Shown: positions 1 through 4,654 of the stretch, piece by piece
Numbering within the stretch: position 1 is the stretch's first letter
Layout of the letters: each line of letters starts with the position of its first letter
DNA from: Alphaproteobacteria bacterium
GTDB taxonomy: Bacteria; Pseudomonadota; Alphaproteobacteria; CBDBCS01; JAHZLG01
Assembly (NCBI GenBank): GCA_022599995.1
Contig: JAHZLG010000198.1
Location: 1-6,271, forward strand
DNA length: 6,271 nt
Reading direction: 5' to 3'
The notes under the pieces: model-generated
Databases searched by the model: none
Told to the model about the DNA's origin: nothing
The model's input: the letters and a program-made list of their open reading frames with translations, nothing else
Made by a program: the position numbers and the translations under genes

Positions 1-25
1 ATACACTGCGATCCGCTGCATACAA

Positions 26-84
26 CGCCCCAAAATACTGGGATTCGATTGCTAGTGCAATCTAGCATCCAGTATTTTGGGGCG
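26..84. repeat. Perfect 16-bp inverted repeat (large hairpin)
   Basis: The left arm CGCCCCAAAATACTGG (26-41) is the exact reverse complement of the right arm at 69-84, with 27 bases between. The loop holds a second, smaller complementary pair, GCTAG (51-55) with CTAGC (62-66), so the element could form an extended hairpin or cruciform. No T-run follows the stem on either strand, so it is not a textbook intrinsic terminator. It lies downstream of the minus-strand PfkB-MazG locus. It could be a dispersed palindromic repeat or part of a structured transcript. The inverted repeat is certain; its role is unknown. Confidence 0.85.
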
Positions 85-87
85 GGG

Positions 88-108
88 TCTGGGGCAACAT
101 GCCCCAGA
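88..108. repeat. Short perfect hairpin
   Basis: TCTGGGGC (88-95) pairs perfectly with GCCCCAGA (101-108) across a five-base loop. It starts four bases after the 16-bp inverted repeat ends. The stem is strong and GC-rich. On the plus strand it is followed by AAACC and on the minus strand by a C/G-rich stretch, so neither side has the T-run of an intrinsic terminator. It is the middle of three neighbouring palindromes. Confidence 0.75.
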
Positions 109-123
109 AAACCAGTCGGGCTC

Positions 124-184
124 GTTTTGCTAGATTCATTCGCTTGGTTTGGCTTCGCCAAACTGCGCTATTATCCAGCAAAAC
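124..184. repeat. Nested inverted repeats (outer 8-bp stem, inner 7-bp hairpin)
   Basis: The outer arms GTTTTGCT (124-131) and AGCAAAAC (177-184) are perfectly complementary. Inside them GTTTGGC (147-153) and GCCAAAC (157-163) form a tight hairpin with a three-base loop; on the minus strand that loop reads GAA. TGCTAGATT (128-136) is also the reverse complement of 59-67 in the neighbouring large hairpin, so alternative pairings between the elements are possible. The nested design resembles a structured RNA or recombination site, but I recognise no family. Confidence 0.7.
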
Positions 185-264
185 AGCACCCTAACGAGGG
201 CCGAGACTAGTCAAGACTATCGATAAGGGCAGGAGGTGGCGGGCAGACGAAGACGATGAAACCA

Positions 265-741
265 TCACGGCACGACGAAGGAGGGCATTTCCCCTGCTTC
301 CCCCGTATCCTCTGCTTGCCCAGTACCCATTGCTTGCCCAGTACCCCCCGTACCCCCTGCTTGCCCCGCAAGGGCGTTATTACTGCTGTCAATGCGGTTG
401 GCTTTGTCGGCTAACCACGCAGCGTGGACTTGCTCCACCGGCGTGGTCGTCCCTTTGCCCCCGGGGACAAACACGTGCGGATGCCGGCGCACCATTTTAT
501 CGACCAAGCCAGTTACCACATCATCAAGGACAAATGCCCCACGCTCCTCGGCAATTTTGCTATGGAACAGCACTTGCAGCAGCAGGTCTCCCAATTCTTC
601 GCACAGGTTGGCATCGTCTTCGTTCGTGATGGCGTCGGCCACTTCACGGGCCTCTTCGAGGGTGTAGGGCAAAATGGTCGTGTGGGTTTGCTCGACATCC
701 CAAGGGCACCCCAATTGCGGATGGCGCAACCGCTCCATCAT
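265..741 (-). CDS. mazG: MazG nucleoside triphosphate pyrophosphohydrolase, single domain, fused in frame behind PfkB
   Basis: MazG enzymes hydrolyse nucleoside triphosphates to monophosphate and pyrophosphate, clearing non-canonical or excess nucleotides. The frame carries the family N-terminal block: RLRHPQLGCPWD, then TLEEAREVADAI and EELGDLLLQVLFHSKIA, then RRHPHVF. Counted from ATG 741, the metal-binding EExxE...ExxD set is complete (E29, E30, E33, E49, D52). Known two-domain MazG proteins such as the E. coli one are about 260 residues. Here the second domain is absent and the chain ends in a Gly/Thr/Gln/Ala repeat tail. The frame is open upstream to 1158 and joins the PfkB C-terminus. 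Homology seems to begin near base 768 (LPPFERARW), before the ATG, which favours a fusion over a separate start. ATG 741 has no clear ribosome binding site. Family call is confident; start and expression are not. Confidence 0.82.
   Translation of the reverse strand: MMERLRHPQLGCPWDVEQTHTTILPYTLEEAREVADAITNEDDANLCEELGDLLLQVLFHSKIAEERGAFVLDDVVTGLVDKMVRRHPHVFVPGGKGTTTPVEQVHAAWLADKANRIDSSNNALAGQAGGTGGTGQAMGTGQAEDTGEAGEMPSFVVP
294..367. repeat. 18-bp tandem repeat inside the mazG 3' end
   Basis: Units of 18 bases lie at 294-311, 312-329 and 330-347, followed by a 9-base half unit (348-356) and a partial unit (357-367). The best unit on the plus strand is CTGCTTGCCCAGTACCCA. Because 18 and 9 are multiples of three, the array stays in frame on the minus strand and encodes a hexapeptide-like repeat (GTGQAM, GTGQAE, DTGEAG). 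Repeat-number change would lengthen or shorten the protein tail without shifting the frame. Confidence 0.8.
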
Positions 742-798
742 CCACCGGGCGCGTTCGAACGGCGGCAGTGACTGTGGCGGCAACCAGGCCGAAGGGAG

Positions 799-1760
799 CA
801 CCTCTTGCGTGGTGGGCGGATTTGCTCCGACCCGTGTGCAGGTTGTTCCTGCGGCACGAATGGCGAAGTCGATCATCCTCGGGGTCAAGGTGGGTGGGTG
901 CCGCTCGGCATTCGCAAGGGAGGGTGGATCGGCAGCATGACGGTTTTCTTGCGCGAGGCACGCAAGGATGGCACCGGCGAAGCTATCACCCGCCGCAATG
1001 GTATCCACACCTCGACCGCAAGGGCAGCTTGCTCGTATTGGCCCGCCTTGTCGTACAAAGTCGCGCCTTGCTGCCCTTTGGTCAGAACGACAGGTTTGTG
1101 CGTGTGCTGATGCCATGCCATGGCGGTCTGCTCGCTCGACCGCTCGGGATAGAGCCATGTGGCATCTTGCTCCGAGAGCCGGATCACGTCGACAAGGCCA
1201 AGCAGGTGGTGACAGTGGGCACGGGCATCCTCAGCACTCGGCAAGATCAACGGGCGCACATTCGGATCGAAGCTGACAATAACATCGTGGTGCCGCTTCC
1301 AGTGGTGGAGTAGTTCAACAATCCCGGTCTGGGTTGGCTCGAGAAAGGCAGCATATGAGCCGAAATGGACATATTGGGGGGGATCAATCTGCCAGAGGGC
1401 TGACTGGTCTCCGTGGCGTTCGGCCGTGTCGGCCAGGTAGAATCTATATTGTTCACCGTCTTGTCCTTGGGTGACCATGACGAGCGGCGTCGGCTTATCG
1501 ACTATCGGGCAAAGGCTTGTATCCACTTGGTTGCATTGCAGGTATTCGCGAATGGCTTCGCCGTGGGTATCGGTCGACAGTCCGCACGCAAAGCCGGTTT
1601 TCACGCCCAATCGAGCGGCAGCGACAGCCACGTTGAGGGGGCTGCCCCCGATGCTCGGCATGTATCCCTGTTTCGATGGGATAAGGTCGATCAGGGCTTC
1701 TCCGATGACCAGGAGGTCTATGTTAGGCGTCGCGGGCTGTGGGGAGGGAGTGGCGTGCAC
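799..1760 (-). pseudogene. PfkB-family carbohydrate kinase (fructokinase-like), disrupted by a one-base frameshift
   Basis: PfkB kinases transfer phosphate from ATP to a sugar. The N-terminal part has IGEALID (residues 19-25 from GTG 1760), the GGSPLNVA substrate signature (38-45), FDPNVRP (164-170), typical of fructokinases, and LTKGQQG near 226-232. The catalytic VDTIAAGDSF motif lies in another frame, starting at base 1008. A single missing base (GAGGTGTGGAT where GAGGTGGTGGAT would keep frame) separates the parts. Read as is, translation leaves the fold after residue 251, adds 40 unrelated residues and stops at 885, losing the catalytic Asp (D259 of the repaired chain). Repaired, the kinase domain is about 321 residues, normal for the family, and continues into MazG. 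GTG 1760 is chosen because it lies about 12 residues before the first beta strand; TTG 1766 or 1874 are alternatives, and no ribosome binding site is clear. A sequencing error would also explain the break. Confidence 0.8.
1006..1010 (-). other. Frameshift site in the PfkB gene
   Basis: On the minus strand the upstream frame reads GAG GTG at 1013-1008, and the downstream frame reads GTG GAT ACC starting at 1008. Reading base 1008 twice gives Glu-Val-Val-Asp-Thr, exactly the PfkB consensus before the GAGD-type motif. The defect is therefore one missing base in a GTGGTG context. No slippery heptamer is present, which argues against programmed frameshifting. Mutation or sequencing/assembly error are the two plausible causes. 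Confidence 0.85.
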
Positions 1761-1845
1761 GAGCAAAGCAGTCAGGATTATGGGCTGGTGTGTAAAGGAG
1801 TACGTAGGGCGTGCCCAGCATAAAAGAGACGCGCGCACAACACAA

Positions 1846-1906
1846 ACTAGGGCACGCCCGACTAGGGGGCGCAAGCCCGGCTAGGGCACGCAAGCCCGAC
1901 TAGGGG
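1846..1906. repeat. Imperfect tandem repeats of about 19 bp with CTAGGG core
   Basis: Consecutive imperfect units occur at 1846-1860 (short, lacking an AAG), 1861-1880, 1881-1899, and a partial CTAGGGG at 1900-1906. The clearest unit is CTAGGGCACGCAAGCCCGA. A related sequence, GTAGGGCGTGCCC, occurs at 1804-1816. The array sits upstream of the minus-strand kinase gene. The open frame of the kinase can be read into it as far as TTG 1874, but nothing there resembles protein, so I treat it as non-coding. Confidence 0.7.
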
Positions 1907-2112
1907 AATGTGAGGCAATAGCAAGGCGAACGAGCTGAACGACGCAAAACCATCGCAATCACGCGCAAACACCCGCCATGCCTGAGCTATACACAGTGGG
2001 TGCCTCCGCATCCATCGGACGCCCTACCTGAACCAGAGGCATCGAGCACAAGCCAATGCTGGTGTCGGTACCCTCCCAGCTAGGATGACCAAACCGGAGA
2101 TAGCAGATCGAA

Positions 2113-2144
2113 GAAGAAAGGAAGAAAGGAAGAAAGGAAGACAG
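2113..2144. repeat. 8-bp purine tandem repeat GAAGAAAG x4
   Basis: Three exact GAAGAAAG units (2113-2120, 2121-2128, 2129-2136) are followed by a degenerate fourth, GAAGACAG (2137-2144). The sequence GCAGATCGAA flanks the block on both sides, at 2103-2112 and 2161-2170. All purines are on the plus strand. The block lies about 200 bases upstream of the lipoprotein start. Arrays of this kind can vary in copy number by strand slippage; an effect on transcription is only a possibility. Confidence 0.8.
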
Positions 2145-2339
2145 AGTAACCACAGAAAAGGCAGATCGAATTGGAATCCGGATTAATGCTGGCAAACCCC
2201 TTCCTCACTCCGCCGAACCTGCTTGAAAGCCCTGCACGAAGATACTATGAATTTGAACAGTCGCCGAACGGGTTACCGTGCTGCGACTTCTTGGACGTCG
2301 CTTATGACGGTCGGTCTCTTCTCATTCGAATCACGTGCT

Positions 2340-2990
2340 ATGATGTTTCTTGCCTTCTTTGCCCCCCTGGCCGTTTTTCGTGGGCGTCTCGCCGGGTTGC
2401 GCCGGGCAATCGGCTGGGGGGCCCTCCTTGCCGTTGTCACCGCCTGTACCGCCCCCCTGCCCTTCGAGCCAACCCCGATCGATTTTTCCTATCGCAGTGT
2501 GATTGATATGAATGTTCGACAGGTCAATTTCCGCGACGAGACGCGCAATTCGCAGCAAGCCCCCGAGGTGAGCCACCTGTTTCCGGTTGACCTCCATGCG
2601 AGTATCAAAGACTGGGTTGATGTGCGGGTAGCAGCCAAAGGAACAGAAGGCGTGATGACCCTGACCCTGAAAGAGCTGTCTGTGGTGGAAGAATTGATGC
2701 CCATTGATCAAGGATTCGTTGACCGGCTATTCAAGCGCGAGGTTGAAGCCAGCTACTCGGCCCGCCTGTACATGGTGGTCGAAAGCACCACCCCCGAGCA
2801 TAAGACGATCCGATCCGAGATTCGCCTGTCCTCAGTCGACTTCTTGCTGGAAAAACCCGTCATCGGCGGCGATCACGAGCGGGCAAAAAAAGAGCTGTGG
2901 AATCAGATGGCCCAGCGGCTGACACGCTCGTTTGATGAGCGTGCCGAGCAGGTACTCAAGAGCGACTTTGCGCCGCTGATTGTCCGCTAG
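2340..2990 (+). CDS. Predicted lipoprotein of unknown function
   Basis: No named family is recognised. From ATG 2340 the product has 216 residues. It begins with a hydrophobic stretch (MMFLAFFAPLAVF), a basic segment (RGRLAGLRR), a second hydrophobic stretch and a lipobox VTAC, with the lipidated cysteine at residue 36 (base 2445). After cleavage the mature protein starts CTAPLPFEP, with no Asp at +2, so outer-membrane sorting is likely. The rest is soluble, with alternating strands and a charged C-terminal helix (ERAKKELWNQMAQRLTRSFDERAEQVL). The start is uncertain: the frame is open from TTG 2223, with ATG 2247, ATG 2304 and TTG 2397 as alternatives. ATG 2340 is chosen because it gives a signal peptide of plausible length; none has a strong ribosome binding site. 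Short lipoproteins of this general shape occur in alphaproteobacteria, but that link is from memory. The stop is 98 bases before gshA on the same strand, so co-transcription is possible. Confidence 0.75.
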   Translation: MMFLAFFAPLAVFRGRLAGLRRAIGWGALLAVVTACTAPLPFEPTPIDFSYRSVIDMNVRQVNFRDETRNSQQAPEVSHLFPVDLHASIKDWVDVRVAAKGTEGVMTLTLKELSVVEELMPIDQGFVDRLFKREVEASYSARLYMVVESTTPEHKTIRSEIRLSSVDFLLEKPVIGGDHERAKKELWNQMAQRLTRSFDERAEQVLKSDFAPLIVR

Positions 2991-3038
2991 CCCCGGCAAT
3001 ACATCCTCCATAGGATTGTCAAATCCTTGGGCATTTTT

Positions 3039-3077
3039 CCGATTTTGCCTCCCAATTTTGTTTCCCGAATTTTGCAA
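3039..3077 (+). repeat. 13-bp tandem repeat x3 in the gshA leader
   Basis: Three consecutive units, CCGATTTTGCCTC (3039-3051), CCAATTTTGTTTC (3052-3064) and CCGAATTTTGCAA (3065-3077), share a CC(G/A)ATTTTG core. The last unit runs into the AAGG ribosome binding site of gshA. The T-rich spacing of 13 bases could serve as binding sites for a regulator or simply be an AT-rich, unstructured leader. Only the repetition is directly seen. Confidence 0.65.
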
Positions 3078-3079
3078 GG
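3076..3079 (+). promoter_or_regulatory. Ribosome binding site of gshA
   Basis: AAGG lies nine bases before ATG 3089, a usable Shine-Dalgarno position. The protein read from this ATG aligns with the usual N-terminus of the family, with the conserved GVEHEKF at residues 25-31, which supports this start. Confidence 0.6.
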
Positions 3080-3088
3080 CGTACCGGC

Positions 3089-4510
3089 ATGGCCCTTTCG
3101 ATTGAAGACCTCGTTGCCTATTTTCGTGCGGGAGAAAAGCCCAAACAGGATTGGCGTATCGGGGTTGAACACGAGAAATTTCTTTATCACAAGGCGACAC
3201 TGCGCCCTCTCACCTATGAGACAACGGCCTCGGCTGATGGCGCCCGGTGGGGCATTGGTGACCTGCTCCGTGCCTTTGCTGCGGCGCATCCCGAGTGGAA
3301 TACGGTCTATGATGGCGACCACGCGGTTGCCCTGATTCATCCGGAGAACCGGTCGATCACCCTTGAACCGGGCGGACAGGTTGAACTTTCGGGGGCGCCG
3401 CTTCGCACAGTTGATGCGTGCTGTGCGGAGACGACCCACCACCACCGCTTGCTCAAAGACCTTCTGGCGTCCGAAGACGTTGGCATGCTGGCGACGGGCA
3501 TGTTGCCCCTGTGGCGCATCGAGGACATGCCATGGATGCCCAAATCGCGCTACACCCTCATGCGCGAGGCCATGCATGCGGCGGCGGCGCGTGGCGACGG
3601 CGATTTGGGAACAAGCATGATGACGCGAACAGCTACCGTTCAGTGTAATTTGGATTATGGCTCCGAGCAGGACATGATCAACAAAATGCGGGTGGCAGTT
3701 GCTGTCCAACCCTTCGTGACCATGATATTTGCAAACTCGTCGGTCGCTTCAGGAGAGCTTTCAGCCTACCAAAGCCATCGTCGGCACATCTGGGAGCACA
3801 CCGATCGCCAGCGCACAGGCATGCCGATGTTCGTGTTCGACGAGGATTTTGGCTATGAGTCGTGGGCATCCTATGTCGCCTCGGTGCCCATGTATTTTCG
3901 AACTGTTGACGGCGCAAAAATCCCCGTTACGGGGAATTTCCACGATCTGATGGCAGGTCGATTGGTCGCTGCGGTGCCGACCGAGCACAGCGTCAACGCA
4001 GAGCCTTCGCTCGACGACTGGGAGGATCAAATCACCTTCGCCTTCCCCGAGGTCCGCCTGAAGCGTTACATTGAAATGCGCGGCGCCGACAGCGGGCCTT
4101 GGAGTGTGCTCTGTAGCTTGCCTGCCTTTTGGACGGGTATCCTCTACGATGAGGCTGTGTTAGCCGATGCCGTTGCCTTGATAATGGCGCAGCCGACTTC
4201 AACGTGGGAGGAAGCCGCAACACTGTCTGCCACGGGAGAATTATCGGCGACGTCGGTGAAGCTGGCCGGTCGCACGGTTTTGGAATGGTGCAACGAATTC
4301 GTTGCGCTGGCGGCGCGGGGGCTTGAAGCGCGTTTCCTTTCGGGGGCCACCATGGGGGTCGATGAACGGTCGTTCTTATCTCCTCTGCATGCTTTGCTCG
4401 AATCCGGGCGCACGGGGGCGTTTGTGATGCAAGAAAATTATCGTGCCCTCGACCTCACGGCATCATCGATGGCAGGCTGGGACACGTTTTATGCGCGCCA
4501 CTCCCATTAG
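3089..4510 (+). CDS. gshA: Glutamate-cysteine ligase, plant/alphaproteobacterial type (GCS2 family)
   Basis: The enzyme joins glutamate and cysteine with ATP to give gamma-glutamylcysteine, the first and usually limiting step of glutathione synthesis in the cytoplasm. The 473-residue product is full length for this class (commonly about 450-460). Family blocks appear in order: GVEHEKF (25-31), LEPGGQVELSGAP (92-104), the PLWRIEDMPWMPKSRY block (140-155), MMTRTATVQCNLDY (177-190), HRRHIWEHTDRQRTG (230-244), EVRLKRYIEMRGAD (321-334) and PAFWTGILYD (345-354). These match the plant chloroplast and alphaproteobacterial enzymes rather than the E. coli GshA class. No key block is missing and the frame is intact. 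It follows the lipoprotein gene and faces the AsmA-like gene. The partner gene gshB is not in the window. The TAG stop lies inside the first unit of a TTAGGGGCG repeat. Confidence 0.96.
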   Translation: MALSIEDLVAYFRAGEKPKQDWRIGVEHEKFLYHKATLRPLTYETTASADGARWGIGDLLRAFAAAHPEWNTVYDGDHAVALIHPENRSITLEPGGQVELSGAPLRTVDACCAETTHHHRLLKDLLASEDVGMLATGMLPLWRIEDMPWMPKSRYTLMREAMHAAAARGDGDLGTSMMTRTATVQCNLDYGSEQDMINKMRVAVAVQPFVTMIFANSSVASGELSAYQSHRRHIWEHTDRQRTGMPMFVFDEDFGYESWASYVASVPMYFRTVDGAKIPVTGNFHDLMAGRLVAAVPTEHSVNAEPSLDDWEDQITFAFPEVRLKRYIEMRGADSGPWSVLCSLPAFWTGILYDEAVLADAVALIMAQPTSTWEEAATLSATGELSATSVKLAGRTVLEWCNEFVALAARGLEARFLSGATMGVDERSFLSPLHALLESGRTGAFVMQENYRALDLTASSMAGWDTFYARHSH

Positions 4511-4534
4511 GGGGCGTTAGGGGCGTTAGGGGCG
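4507..4534. repeat. 9-bp tandem repeat TTAGGGGCG x3 overlapping the gshA stop
   Basis: The units are TTAGGGGGCG (4507-4516, one extra G), TTAGGGGCG (4517-4525) and TTAGGGGCG (4526-4534), followed by TT. The gshA stop codon TAG (4508-4510) is part of the first unit. The G-rich tracts recall the CTAGGG repeats at 1846-1906. Confidence 0.85.
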
Positions 4535-4540
4535 TTCTGT

Positions 4541-4608
4541 GGGGTGGTCTCTCGTTGCGGTGCCCTGAGGGGTGATCTCTCGTTGCGGTGCCCTGAGGGG
4601 TGCCCTGA
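4541..4608. repeat. 28-bp direct repeat x2 plus a 12-bp remnant
   Basis: Copy 1 (4541-4568) and copy 2 (4569-4596) are adjacent and differ at one position (G or A at the seventh base). Each begins GGGGTG and ends GGTGCCCTGA. A third, internally deleted copy GGGGTGCCCTGA (4597-4608) keeps only the two ends. The array fills the gap between the convergent gshA and AsmA-like genes. There are no spacers, so it is not a CRISPR; slippage or duplication is the simplest origin. Confidence 0.85.
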
Positions 4609-4625
4609 GGGTTCGCGCCCTCTTT
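4607..4625 (+). terminator. Possible weak intrinsic terminator for gshA
   Basis: GAGGG (4607-4611) can pair with CCCTC (4618-4622) over a six-base loop, and the stem is followed by TTT. It lies about 100 bases after the gshA stop and before the convergent gene end at 4655. The stem is short and the T-run minimal, so this is only a candidate. Confidence 0.25.
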
Positions 4626-4654
4626 GAGGATTACTTATCGGGTTGCGCACCGAG

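Larger units (their letters stand above)
1761..2339. other. Divergent intergenic region, no recognised gene
   Basis: This gap lies between the minus-strand PfkB-MazG locus and the plus-strand lipoprotein gene. It should contain promoters for both directions, but I could not identify a convincing -35/-10 pair. It holds the CTAGGG array (1846-1906) and the GAAGAAAG array (2113-2144). Between them (1907-2112) I see no tRNA, known non-coding RNA or protein signature. The lipoprotein frame is open back to TTG 2223, so the right-hand part may be translated if an earlier start (ATG 2247 or 2304) is used. Confidence 0.55.

Noticed and set aside
124..184. Integron attC-like recombination site
   Set aside because: The outer arms are GTTTTGC...GCAAAAC, the opposite arrangement to attC arms (RYYYAAC on the left, GTTRRRY on the right), and there is no gene cassette or integrase nearby.
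207..392. Minus-strand 61-residue protein with GKQ repeats
   Set aside because: It is the mazG tail repeat read in another frame.
1006..1020. Programmed ribosomal frameshift in the PfkB gene
   Set aside because: The junction lacks a slippery X_XXY_YYZ heptamer or A/T homopolymer, and PfkB kinases are not known to need frameshifting.
424..1313. Plus-strand open frames opposite the PfkB-MazG locus
   Set aside because: They overlap well-supported minus-strand domains, have no recognisable motifs and reflect GC-rich antisense reading.
1978..2031. Plus-strand 17-codon leader peptide (MPELYTVGASASIGRPT)
   Set aside because: No ribosome binding site, no regulatory amino-acid run and no attenuator-like hairpin follows it.
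1907..2112. Structured non-coding RNA (6S, SRP RNA or tRNA) in the divergent gap
   Set aside because: I looked on both strands for tRNA T-arm, SRP and 6S signatures and found none that hold together.
1959..2195. Small minus-strand protein of 78 residues
   Set aside because: Its hydrophobic middle comes from the GAAGAAAG repeat array read on the opposite strand; there is no recognised family and no supporting context.
4541..4608. CRISPR array
   Set aside because: The 28-bp units are directly adjacent with no spacers, and no cas genes are present.
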